Shown here one piece after another: positions 1 to 8,247 of a stretch of DNA of 64,000 nt. The position numbers and the translations under genes were made by a program. Below the pieces are notes generated by a model. That model worked only from the letters and a program-made list of their open reading frames with translations. It searched no databases and was not told the DNA's origin. Numbering within the stretch: the first letter of the stretch is position 1; each line of letters begins with the position of its first letter. Source of the stretch: Selenomonas sp. WCT3 (GTDB lineage: Bacteria > Bacillota > Negativicutes > Selenomonadales > Selenomonadaceae); the NCBI GenBank assembly GCA_900100835.1, contig FNCM01000009.1, forward strand, positions 51,519 through 115,518, written 5' to 3'.

Positions 1-507
1 TCCCACTTTGGCAGTGAGGGGAAAGACCTGTCGATGCCGGCCAAATTCGCCTTGGGCATGCTGCTGACGGCGGCGTCCTTCCTCGTCGTTGGTTTTTCGG
101 CCAACTTTGCCAATGAGGCGGGGATCGTATCGGCTTGGTGGCTCATTGGTTCCTATTTCCTGTCTTCCATTGGCGAGCTGCTTATCAGCGGTTTGGGCCT
201 GTCCATGATATCCAAGCTGGTGCCGCAGAAACTCATTGGTTTCCTCATGGGAGCCTGGTTCCTGACCACCTCTATTGCCGCAATCCTTGGCGGCTGGGTG
301 GCAACCCTTACGACGGTATCGAAGGATGTTGTTGATCCGTTGCAGACGCTGCCGGTATACAGCGAGGTATTCACGCAGATTGGCCTGGTTACCTTGGGGG
401 TAACCATTGTCATGGCGTTGACGGTTCCGATGCTCAATCGCCTCATCAATAAGAAAGATGAGGAAGCCTTCGAGGGTGAGCCAGAGGCTGCTGTTGCGGA
501 CAAATAA
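1..507 (+). CDS. POT-family peptide:proton symporter, C-terminal part
   Basis: The reading frame is open from the first base of the window, so this is the 3' end of a longer gene whose start lies outside. About 168 residues remain, with four to five hydrophobic membrane segments and an acidic cytoplasmic tail (KKDEEAFEGEPE). The stretch SxEGKDLSMPAKFALGMLL and the helix around SSIGELLISGLGLSMISKL are typical of the C-terminal half of POT/PTR di- and tripeptide transporters such as DtpT. The protein would import small peptides across the inner membrane with protons. A symmetrical hairpin terminator follows and is shared with the convergent next gene. The family call is fairly sure; the substrate is inferred from the family only. 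Confidence 0.8.
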   Translation, partial: SHFGSEGKDLSMPAKFALGMLLTAASFLVVGFSANFANEAGIVSAWWLIGSYFLSSIGELLISGLGLSMISKLVPQKLIGFLMGAWFLTTSIAAILGGWVATLTTVSKDVVDPLQTLPVYSEVFTQIGLVTLGVTIVMALTVPMLNRLINKKDEEAFEGEPEAAVADK

Positions 508-522
508 ATTGAATACATAAAC

Positions 523-561
523 AAAAATGCGATGAAGTGTAGAAACTTCATCGCATTTTTT
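523..561. terminator. Bidirectional intrinsic terminator
   Basis: An A-run, the arms ATGCGATGAAGT / ACTTCATCGCAT and a T-run form a hairpin that works on both strands. It lies between the convergent peptide transporter and BASS transporter genes. Confidence 0.85.
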
Positions 562-573
562 GTTGGGCGAGGT

Positions 574-1542
574 TTATTCGGCGCTGGCTGGTTCGCAGCC
601 GGCGGTTTCCTGTTCCTTGTTCATGCGGCTGGAAAGATAGTTGGCAGCCAGGGAACCGGAGATGTTGTGCCATACGCTGAAGATGGCACCCGGGATAGCA
701 GCGGCAGCACCAAAGTGCAGCATAGCAAGGGAGGTGGCAAGACCGGAGTTTTGCATGCCGACTTCAATGGAGATAGCCTTGGCCTTGGCGACGTTCATGT
801 GAAGGGCCTTAGCGATAAGGAAACCGATGCTGTATCCCAGCAGATTGTGAAGCATGACGACGAGCATGATCAGCAGCCCCGTTTCGAGGATGCGTTGGGA
901 GCTTACGGCTACGACACCGCCGACAATCAGCACGATGGCCACAACGGAAACCAGCGGCAGGAGCTTGACGATTTTCTGTACGGTTTCTTCAAAGAAACTG
1001 TTGATGAGAATGCCGAGGACAATCGGCAGGATGACCACCTGCACGATGGACATCATCATGGCGGCCAGGGAAATCTCGACCCATTCGCCGGCCAGCCACC
1101 AGGTAAGGAGTGGCGTGACGATCGGCGCAAGCACCGTGGTAGTCATCGTCATGGAGACGGAAAGGGCGACATCACCGCGGGCAAGATAGGTCATGACGTT
1201 GGAAGAGGTACCGCCCGGGCAGGTGCCGACGAGGATAACCCCTGCGGCCAGCTCCGGCGGCAGCCCAAATCCTTTGGCGAGCAGCCAGGCTAGTGCTGGC
1301 ATGATGGTGAACTGGGCCAAGGCGCCGACAAAGACATCCTTGGGGCGCTGGAAAACGAGCTTGAAGTCGCGCAGGCGCAGGGTCATGCCCATGCCGAACA
1401 TGACGATGCCGAGCAGGATGGTAATCTTCGGTGCAGCCCATTTGAATGTCCAGGGCTGGATGAGGGCGATGGCTGCCACGAGAATGACGAAAACAGCCAT
1501 GTACTTGGAGATAAATGCACTAAGTCTTTCTAATGATTTCAT
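574..1542 (-). CDS. Bile acid:sodium symporter (BASS) family transporter
   Basis: A 322-residue integral membrane protein with about nine to ten hydrophobic segments. It carries BASS/SBF motifs: FGMGMTLRLRDF near the N-terminus, GTCPGGTSSNVMTYLA in the middle, and EVGMQNSGLATSL near the C-terminus. These line the sodium and substrate sites in the family. Bacterial members take up organic anions such as pantoate, keto acids or bile salts, and the sequence does not reveal which. I start at ATG 1542 because AAGGAAGGC lies seven bases upstream; a longer ORF reaching 1617 lacks a comparable site. It stands alone, divergent from the M20 peptidase. The C-terminus ends in a short polar tail. Confidence 0.85.
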   Translation of the reverse strand: MKSLERLSAFISKYMAVFVILVAAIALIQPWTFKWAAPKITILLGIVMFGMGMTLRLRDFKLVFQRPKDVFVGALAQFTIMPALAWLLAKGFGLPPELAAGVILVGTCPGGTSSNVMTYLARGDVALSVSMTMTTTVLAPIVTPLLTWWLAGEWVEISLAAMMMSIVQVVILPIVLGILINSFFEETVQKIVKLLPLVSVVAIVLIVGGVVAVSSQRILETGLLIMLVVMLHNLLGYSIGFLIAKALHMNVAKAKAISIEVGMQNSGLATSLAMLHFGAAAAIPGAIFSVWHNISGSLAANYLSSRMNKEQETAGCEPASAE

Positions 1543-1706
1543 ATAAATGCCTTCCTTTCGTAGATTGTTTACAATGTTACAGTTATTTTTCATAAAAGTC
1601 AATATAAAATGGCGCAAAAACAGCTAGTAAAAACACAAAAACAGGGAATGTAACAGAATATAGTTTACATTATAAAGTAAAAACTGCAGTGATTTTTATA
1701 TAAGTG

Positions 1707-1734
1707 TTGACAAAGAGGGATTATATGCTATTAT
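1707..1734 (+). promoter_or_regulatory. Sigma-A type promoter for the M20 gene
   Basis: TTGACA (1707-1712) and TATTAT (1729-1734) are separated by 16 bp and lie about 40 bp upstream of the M20 amidohydrolase start. Confidence 0.65.
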
Positions 1735-1776
1735 ATAGTGATAACATATATGACAAGTATGAATGGAGGGGCGACT

Positions 1777-2931
1777 ATGCCGGAAGATGGATATCGAGAT
1801 GAAATCAAACAGAAAATCACCGAGACGTTTTACTGGCTGCATCAGCACCCGGAATTGTCCTATGAAGAATATGAGACAACAAGCCGTTTGAAGGAAGCTC
1901 TGACTGCGGCAAAAATCAAGATTCTGGACCTTCCATTGGCAACGGGGCTGGTGGCAGAAGTCGGCCAAGGGGAACCGGTGATAGCCTTGCGGGCTGATAT
2001 CGATGCCCTGCCGATTGCTGAGCAGACAGAATTATCCTATCAGTCCCAGCAGGAAGGGAAAATGCACGCCTGTGGACATGATTTTCATGCCGCCGCTGTT
2101 TTAGGCGCAGCTTGGTTGCTGAAAAAGCAGGAAGCAGAGCTTCCTGGAAAGGTGCTGCTTATCTTTCAGCCAGCAGAAGAAGCACCGGGCGGGGCAAAAA
2201 AGATTTTGGCAACAGGCGTGCTGGCTGGTGTTCAGGCGATTTTTGGCTTGCACACGTCACCACTGTTTCCGGTGGGAGAAGTTGGTCTGATGACAGGGCC
2301 GGTTATGGCAGCTGTTGACCAGTTTAATGTGGAATTCCAAGGCAGGGGAGCTCATGCGGCGCATCCGGAGCGGGGAAGCGACACGATACTCATGGGAGCG
2401 ACCTTTGTTACCAGTTTGCAAAGCATCGTTAGCCGCAACGTGAGCCCGCTGGAGGCGGCGGTGGTTACCGTTACCCAGTTCCATGGCGGCAATACTTGGA
2501 ATGTCATCCCGGGCAAGGTTCAGCTCGAGGGAACTGTCCGGACCCAGACGCCGGAGGCACGGGCCCTTATTCAGCAGCGTTTGCAGGAAATAGCCCAAGG
2601 GGTGGCGGCTTCCTTTGGTGGAACCGCCGAGGTTCAGTACACAGCTGGCCCGTCGGTCACCTATAATGACGCTCAGCTTTATGAATTCGCCCGGCAAACG
2701 GCAAGGGCGGCAGGCCTTATTGAGCGACAGGCACCGGCCTCCTTGGGCGGTGAGGATTTTGCCTATTATCTGGAAAAGATTCCGGGGATGTTCTCCCTTA
2801 TTGGCACGGGCGTTGGCCCCGTCAATCATAACCCGAAGTTTATTGCCGATCCGCAGGCACTTTTCCCGGCCGCGGATTATATGGCTCGTTTAGCTCAGGA
2901 TGCACTTAGGCAGCAGGTATGGCGGCGTTAA
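1777..2931 (+). CDS. M20 family metal-dependent amidohydrolase
   Basis: A 384-residue protein of the M20D (HipO/AmhX/IAA-amino acid hydrolase) group. The motifs ALRADIDALPI, MHACGHDFHAA (metal ligands) and QPAEEAPGGAKK (catalytic Glu-Glu) are visible in the expected order, followed by the dimerisation domain and a second catalytic segment with SLGGEDFAYY. The family removes acyl groups from N-acyl amino acids or hydrolyses similar amides in the cytoplasm using two metal ions. I start at ATG 1777 because GGAGGGG precedes it; an upstream in-frame ATG at 1738 lies at the likely transcription start. It is a single-gene transcript ended by a strong hairpin. The exact substrate cannot be told. Confidence 0.88.
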   Translation: MPEDGYRDEIKQKITETFYWLHQHPELSYEEYETTSRLKEALTAAKIKILDLPLATGLVAEVGQGEPVIALRADIDALPIAEQTELSYQSQQEGKMHACGHDFHAAAVLGAAWLLKKQEAELPGKVLLIFQPAEEAPGGAKKILATGVLAGVQAIFGLHTSPLFPVGEVGLMTGPVMAAVDQFNVEFQGRGAHAAHPERGSDTILMGATFVTSLQSIVSRNVSPLEAAVVTVTQFHGGNTWNVIPGKVQLEGTVRTQTPEARALIQQRLQEIAQGVAASFGGTAEVQYTAGPSVTYNDAQLYEFARQTARAAGLIERQAPASLGGEDFAYYLEKIPGMFSLIGTGVGPVNHNPKFIADPQALFPAADYMARLAQDALRQQVWRR

Positions 2932-2963
2932 AAAGTATTTAGCGAAAATAATCTGTCGAAACG

Positions 2964-3000
2964 AGGCTCTTGCATTAATCCGTGCAAGAGCCTTGTTTTT
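2964..3000 (+). terminator. Intrinsic terminator after the M20 gene
   Basis: AGGCTCTTGCA pairs with TGCAAGAGCCTT, followed by GTTTTT. Confidence 0.85.
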
Positions 3001-3117
3001 GATGCAATAGGTGATGTGTTATTGCTATGTCTTGTTTTTTATTCTATATTTAAGAAGAAGTGGAAGTGATACGATATAAGAATATAGGTATATGTCGGTT
3101 CTTATGGGGGGCATATT

Positions 3118-5049
3118 ATGTCAATGGTGATAAAGAACAATATGGCAGCTCAATTGGCGTTAGGTGAGCTCAACAAGAATAATAAGAATTTGTCGAAGAG
3201 CTTGGCAAAAGTATCTTCAGGGATGCGCTATACCAGTGCGCAGGATGGTGCGTCGGAGTATTCGATATCGGAAAAGATGCGTGTCCGGCTTCGGGGACTA
3301 AATCAGGATATTGTCAATTCACAGACAGGTGCTAATTTAGTTCGCACAGCAGAAGGTGGAATTCAGGAAATTATCGATAATTTACGGGAAATGAAAGCTC
3401 TGGCGATTAATGCTGCAAATGATCATAACACCGATGTGGATCGGCAAATTATCCAGAAGGAGCAGGATTCGCGGTTAGCGGTTATTAATGAAATCGCGGC
3501 GACGACGAATTATAATGGCCGGTTGTTGTTGAATGGCAATTTGCGCCAGCCTGTTGAAGATGGTATGGTGAACAATATTCCCGAACCGGATGGCCCGGTG
3601 GTAATGATGACTACTGGCGATTATACGATTTCGCAAGACGGCGTTTATATGATGCCGCAGAATTATAAAGGGCGAATCACAATCAATGCTGCCAATGTGA
3701 AAATTGTCCAGGAACATTCTACGGATGTTCATTATGGTGTGGCCATCGAATGTACGCAGCCGGGGGCCAATTTGTGGCTGGATGATGTAAAGATAACCAA
3801 TGCAGGGGGAACAACCGAGCTGAGTGAAGCATATGGTCTTTATGATACAACTGGGCAAAAAAACAATAACATCGTGAAATTCACGGGAACAGGTAATCAT
3901 CTAAGCATTCGCAATGAGGTAATCATATTTGGGGGCGATAATGGGGATGAAAAATACTCGATTCGTGATTATGTGGCGATTATACATGTGGGGGGCGGCT
4001 TGGCCATTCATGGAGTAGGTGAGGATAGTAAACTTACGGCAGTAATGAAAGATGGAGGAAGCGGAAGAAATACCCGGGCGGCTGCTATTGGAACAGATGC
4101 CCTTGAGTCTTCAAATGCGAATTTGGAGATTTCTGGATTGTCTTATCTGGAGGCATGGTCTGAATGGGGGGCGGCCATTGGTGCAGGGGTTGGCAGCAGT
4201 TTTGGCAATATAACGATAAAAAATGTAGATGAAATACGGGTGGGCACTTGCCATGGGGCTGGCGTGGGAGCTGGCATGGAGGCATCGTGCGGAAATATCG
4301 AGATTTCTGCGCATAAGATATATGGAAAAATAACAACTGATAGCAATGGGCGAGGCGCATCAATTGGGCACTCTACTTTGGATAGGGCAAGCTCGGGACG
4401 TGTTGCGATAACAGCAAATTATATTTTTTTGGCGACAAAGACTGCGACGGCATCGAAGGGGAATTTTTCTGCAGGGGCTGGTTCTGGGGCAACTATATGG
4501 ACAGATGGCGGCGCTACTGTAAATGGGGAAGCATTTAATATCGATGGCAGGAGTTATTCGTCGCTGTATACGAATCGAAATGTTTACGAATATGATGATG
4601 GAACAGTAGATGAAAATGGAATTTATCATGGTGAGGAACGTGAGGAAGAATATCCGGGATTAATTATCCATACGGGAACTAAGGCCAACGAAAATCTTCG
4701 CATCTTTATCAATAGTATGGATACGGATACTATGGGGATTTCGGATATCCAGATGGACCCTTTTGAGAGAGCGTTGGAGGCGTTGTCAAAACTTGATGAT
4801 GCCTTGGAGTATTCGCTTAATGAAAATACGCGGATGGGGGCATATCAGACCAGATTGTCTTTTGTTATTGATAACTTGACGGTGGCCAGTGAGAGCACGC
4901 AGGCGTCTGAGTCGGTAATCCGCGATGCCAATATGGCGAAGGAGATGACAATATATACTAAGAATAATGTCTTGAGCCAGTCGGCACAGGCAATGCTGGC
5001 GCAGGCCAATCAAAACAGCAGTAGTGTGTTGAGTTTGTTACAGGGATAA
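3118..5049 (+). CDS. Flagellin with a large central beta-helix-like insertion
   Basis: A 643-residue protein. Residues 1-145 match the conserved flagellin N-terminal D0/D1 region (VIKNNMAAQLALGELNKN, SLAKVSSGMRYTSAQDGAS, AEGGIQEIIDNLREMKALA). The last 95 or so match the C-terminal D1/D0 region (DANMAKEMTIYTKNNVLSQS, ending SSVLSLLQG). The roughly 390 residues between them replace the variable D2/D3 domains. They contain irregular repeats of AAIGxG...GNIxI type, as in right-handed parallel beta-helices. The protein should assemble into the flagellar filament with the insert exposed outside. It has no signal peptide, as expected for type III export, and no neighbouring flagellar gene. Two cysteines (GTCHGAG, EASCGN) in the insert are unusual for a flagellin. 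Confidence 0.88.
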   Translation: MSMVIKNNMAAQLALGELNKNNKNLSKSLAKVSSGMRYTSAQDGASEYSISEKMRVRLRGLNQDIVNSQTGANLVRTAEGGIQEIIDNLREMKALAINAANDHNTDVDRQIIQKEQDSRLAVINEIAATTNYNGRLLLNGNLRQPVEDGMVNNIPEPDGPVVMMTTGDYTISQDGVYMMPQNYKGRITINAANVKIVQEHSTDVHYGVAIECTQPGANLWLDDVKITNAGGTTELSEAYGLYDTTGQKNNNIVKFTGTGNHLSIRNEVIIFGGDNGDEKYSIRDYVAIIHVGGGLAIHGVGEDSKLTAVMKDGGSGRNTRAAAIGTDALESSNANLEISGLSYLEAWSEWGAAIGAGVGSSFGNITIKNVDEIRVGTCHGAGVGAGMEASCGNIEISAHKIYGKITTDSNGRGASIGHSTLDRASSGRVAITANYIFLATKTATASKGNFSAGAGSGATIWTDGGATVNGEAFNIDGRSYSSLYTNRNVYEYDDGTVDENGIYHGEEREEEYPGLIIHTGTKANENLRIFINSMDTDTMGISDIQMDPFERALEALSKLDDALEYSLNENTRMGAYQTRLSFVIDNLTVASESTQASESVIRDANMAKEMTIYTKNNVLSQSAQAMLAQANQNSSSVLSLLQG

Positions 5050-5175
5050 TTAATGGAGCGATACACCAGCTGTTGTTACGTGCAGGTGTATTTGTCAATA
5101 CTGTGAGACTTACTAATTGGGCTCGGACGAATACCTTTTAATCCTTCTATTTGTCGCTTAACGCCCCTGATGCTC

Positions 5176-5259
5176 CTAAAGCATCTGTTCCGTTGTTACA
5201 TCCTTAGCCTGAACGTTCGCCTGCTGGATAAAGCTGATACGGCTGTTTTGGAATCTTGT
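5176..5259 (-). other. Possible gene remnant in a 286-bp gap
   Basis: The gap from 5050 to 5335 holds no intact gene. On the minus strand a 27-codon open stretch with a protein-like composition (RISFIQQANVQAKD core) is bounded by stops and has no ribosome site. It could be the end of a decayed gene. Otherwise I see only the GAGGTGCGGGA ribosome site of the next gene. Confidence 0.2.
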
Positions 5260-5335
5260 TCATCGCAGTTCCTTAATGGAGGGCATTCTGCTATAATAAG
5301 GGCTGGAATCAATTGATACGGATTGAGGTGCGGGA

Positions 5336-6100
5336 ATGGAGTTTTTGGATGTACAGACGCTGGGATTTCTGGTGTTTTTTGGTTTTATGGCCTCGTTTAT
5401 CGATTCGGTGGTGGGCGGCGGCGGACTTATTTCGATTCCGGCGCTGATGTGGACAGGATTGCCGCCAGTAACCGTGCTGGGAACGAATAAGGCGGCTGCT
5501 GTCATGGGGGCCCTTACGAGTTTTGTGACCTTTGTGAAGTCGGGCAAGGTGGATATGTGGCTGATTAAGCGGCTGTTTCCTATTTCGCTGATTGGTTCGG
5601 GGATAGGTGTGCTGGCCGTTCGCATGATACCTTCGGATATTCTGCGGCCCCTGGTGGTGGTCATGCTGGTGGCGGTGCTCATCTACAGTATTGCCAAACG
5701 GGACTGGGGCCGGGAAAATCACTATGCAGGCATGTCCACGCGGCTGCTGATGCTTTCCTGTCTTGTGGCATTTTTATTTGGTTTTTACGATGGTTTTTTC
5801 GGCCCTGGGACGGGCTCGTTTTTGCTGTTTGCTTTTTTGCTGGTGGGCTTTGACTTTATCGGAGCGGCGGCCAATGCCCGGGCGCTGAATTTTGCCAGCA
5901 ATATTTCGGCGGCGGTGCTTTTCACGTATTTTGGGTTAGTGGATTTTTCCTATGCGATTCCCATGGGCTTGTCGATGATTGTGGGGGCTTGGTGCGGCGC
6001 ACGTATGGCGCTTTCCAGGGGAACGGGATATGTGCGGCCGCTGTTTATCGTTATGACAACCATTTTGATTGGCAAGCAGTTGTTGGATTTGTTCAAATAA
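5336..6100 (+). CDS. TSUP (TauE/SafE) family sulfite/sulfonate transporter-like protein
   Basis: A 254-residue membrane protein with about eight predicted helices. The N-terminal GGGGLISIPALMWTGLPP and the mid-protein DGFFGPGTGSFLLF are the paired family motifs of TauE/SafE/YfcA proteins. These export or import small sulfur-containing anions or other organic acids; the substrate is unknown here. A GAGGTGCGGGA site precedes the ATG. Only six bases separate its stop from jetA, so the two may be co-transcribed, but the functions are not known to be linked. Confidence 0.85.
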   Translation: MEFLDVQTLGFLVFFGFMASFIDSVVGGGGLISIPALMWTGLPPVTVLGTNKAAAVMGALTSFVTFVKSGKVDMWLIKRLFPISLIGSGIGVLAVRMIPSDILRPLVVVMLVAVLIYSIAKRDWGRENHYAGMSTRLLMLSCLVAFLFGFYDGFFGPGTGSFLLFAFLLVGFDFIGAAANARALNFASNISAAVLFTYFGLVDFSYAIPMGLSMIVGAWCGARMALSRGTGYVRPLFIVMTTILIGKQLLDLFK

Positions 6101-6106
6101 GGGGCG

Positions 6107-7573
6107 ATGGTTTTGGCCGGGATACCGGATTATATGACATATGATTACCTGCGCAATCTGCGCATGAATAACGCAGCCTGGCGGTTACTTACAGCCGACC
6201 AGGCTGCGTTTATTGCGGCCTTTTTTTACCGGGAGTTCATTGCCGGTAAGCGCCGTGGCATTGAGGCCCAGGAACTTTTGGAGCATTTGGATATGTTCCT
6301 CTACGATGCGCAACGGCAGACGGCTGGCGAAGCGTTTGGGCGTGCTCCTCAGGATTATTTGGAGATATGGTCCGATACGGAGCATGGCTGGCTGCGAAAA
6401 TACGAATATCATGACGATTGGTATTATGACCTGACCGCTCCAGCCCAGAAGGCTGTGGAGTGGCTGGTGAGTCTGCACAAGCAGGACTTTGTCGGTACGG
6501 AGTCGCGGCTGCGCACGGTGTTTAATCTGCTGCATGAAATTGCCCGGGAAACGGATACCGATGTGGAGCACCGCAAGGCGTATCTTCAGGAACAGCAGAA
6601 AAAAATCGTGGCGGAGCTGGCGGAAATCGAGGCCAGCGGGATAGTAAAGCCGCAGCTGGATGATGTGCAGGTCAAGGAGCGCTTTTTGCAGGCGGAGGAT
6701 ACGGCCCAGGCAATATTGGCCGACTTCCGTGAGGTGGAGGAGAACTTCCGCGAGCTCACCCGCAAGGTTCAGGACGATGTGGTCAAGTGGACTCGGGGTA
6801 AGGGCGAATTGCTGGAAAAGATATTTAATGAGAGCGATATTATCCGCAAATCGGAGCAGGGACGAAGCTTTATGGCGTTTTGGCGTTATCTGATGCTGTC
6901 CCAGCAGCAGGAGGATTTCCGCGATACCATGGCGCAGATCAGCAAAGCAGAGCCTATCCGTGAACTGTTGCCGGAGCATCCCCTCATGGCCATCAACCGG
7001 GATTGGGTGCGGGCGGCCGGTTCGGTACAGCAGACGCTGGGGCAGCTCTCAGCCCAGCTGCGTCGCTATGTCGATGAAGCTTATTTGCAGGAAGAGCGGA
7101 CGATTTATCAGTTGATTCAGCGAATCGAAACCAAGGCAGTGGAGCAGCGCGGTCAGCTGCCCAATGGTGATTTTACGGAAATCCGGGAGATTGCCCCCGC
7201 GGTGCAGCTGCCCATGGAACGCCGACTCTTTGCCCCACCCCAGGCGACTAAACTCGTAAGTCCTGTCTTGCAGGCAGGTGATGGGGAAGATGGTGAGTTG
7301 TCGGCTATTTTCAATCAGGTTATTGTCGACCGGCAGCAGCTGCAGGCAAATGTTTGCGACCTTTTGGCTGAGAGGCCGGAGGTTACCTTGTCTGAGGTGC
7401 TGGCGGTACATCCTCTGCAGCAGGGACTGCCGGAGCTTTTGGGCTATTTGGTGTTGGCCAGCCATGAGGAAGCGGAGGCCTTTGACAGCAGTGCGCTGGA
7501 GCGCATTTTATTTGAGCGCGATGGGCAAAAGCTTATCGCCGTTTGTAATCGAGTCGTATTTCGGAGGAAATAA
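6107..7573 (+). CDS. jetA: JetA (DUF3375), kleisin-like subunit of type I Wadjet system
   Basis: A 488-residue cytoplasmic protein recognised as DUF3375 from its N-terminal winged-helix region (NAAWRLLTADQAAFIAAFF, DYLEIWSDTEHGWLRKYEY, FVGTESRLRTVFNLL) and the following helical and coiled-coil segments. In Wadjet, JetA is the MukF-like kleisin that bridges the SMC dimer heads. It is first in a tight jetA-jetB-jetC operon with a five-base gap to jetB. The start at 6107 has AAGGGG very close to the ATG; an in-frame ATG at 6134 is an alternative. The nuclease gene jetD that normally ends the operon is missing, so a plasmid-cleaving role cannot be assumed. Confidence 0.85.
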   Translation: MVLAGIPDYMTYDYLRNLRMNNAAWRLLTADQAAFIAAFFYREFIAGKRRGIEAQELLEHLDMFLYDAQRQTAGEAFGRAPQDYLEIWSDTEHGWLRKYEYHDDWYYDLTAPAQKAVEWLVSLHKQDFVGTESRLRTVFNLLHEIARETDTDVEHRKAYLQEQQKKIVAELAEIEASGIVKPQLDDVQVKERFLQAEDTAQAILADFREVEENFRELTRKVQDDVVKWTRGKGELLEKIFNESDIIRKSEQGRSFMAFWRYLMLSQQQEDFRDTMAQISKAEPIRELLPEHPLMAINRDWVRAAGSVQQTLGQLSAQLRRYVDEAYLQEERTIYQLIQRIETKAVEQRGQLPNGDFTEIREIAPAVQLPMERRLFAPPQATKLVSPVLQAGDGEDGELSAIFNQVIVDRQQLQANVCDLLAERPEVTLSEVLAVHPLQQGLPELLGYLVLASHEEAEAFDSSALERILFERDGQKLIAVCNRVVFRRK

Positions 7574-7578
7574 AGGAT

Positions 7579-8247
7579 ATGGATTTGGATAATACTGCAG
7601 CCGATAGGGGAGAAAATCCCCAGGAGCAGGCTTTTTCACGGGCAGCAATCATGCTGCTCAAGGGAATTGTAAGCCGTGGCCGGGATGAAGCCCTGTGGCA
7701 GGATATTGTAGGCCGTCAGACGGAGTTGCGGGACTATTTCCGCCGCATTGGCCTTAAGCTTATCATCAATGAGCTTGACGAATACGCCTACCTGCGCCAG
7801 GAAGAGGGGAGTGGGCTTCCCCATATTGTGCCGCGCTATCCGCTTAGTTATAATCTGTCGATGCTGTTGGTACAGTTGCGCAAGGTTTTGGCGGAGTATG
7901 ACCGGGCAGCTGGTGGTGACCGCGTCGTCATCAGCTTTGAGGATATTTTGCGCCGCATGGAGCCCTTTTTGCCGGTGCAAATCAATGAGATGAAATACCG
8001 TCAGTCGGTGGAGCATCTCGTGCGGGGAGCTGTGCGCATGGGCTTTTTGCAGAAAATCAAGGGCAAGGATACGGATTACGAAGTTCGGCCGATTTTGCGC
8101 AACTTTGTGGATGCACAGTGGCTGGATGATTTTGCCCAGAAACTGGAGGCTTATGAACAGTACGGGCAGTCCCGTCATGACGAGCGGGCAGAAGAGGAAA
8201 CGGAGGAAGGAGAGATGATGGATGAACTTATTCGAGACGACGACTGA
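7579..8247 (+). CDS. jetB: JetB (DUF4194), MukE/KITE-like subunit
   Basis: A 222-residue protein with DUF4194 features: AIMLLKGIVSRGRDEALWQ at the N-terminus, then DYFRRIGLKLIINELDEYAYLRQ, PRYPLSYNLSMLLVQLRKVL and a C-terminal EVRPILRNFVDAQWL. The family is the MukE-like winged-helix accessory subunit that binds the JetA kleisin and regulates the JetC ATPase. It overlaps jetC by 26 bp, implying coupled translation. The tail is acidic and probably disordered (ERAEEETEEGEMM). Confidence 0.85.
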   Translation: MDLDNTAADRGENPQEQAFSRAAIMLLKGIVSRGRDEALWQDIVGRQTELRDYFRRIGLKLIINELDEYAYLRQEEGSGLPHIVPRYPLSYNLSMLLVQLRKVLAEYDRAAGGDRVVISFEDILRRMEPFLPVQINEMKYRQSVEHLVRGAVRMGFLQKIKGKDTDYEVRPILRNFVDAQWLDDFAQKLEAYEQYGQSRHDERAEEETEEGEMMDELIRDDD

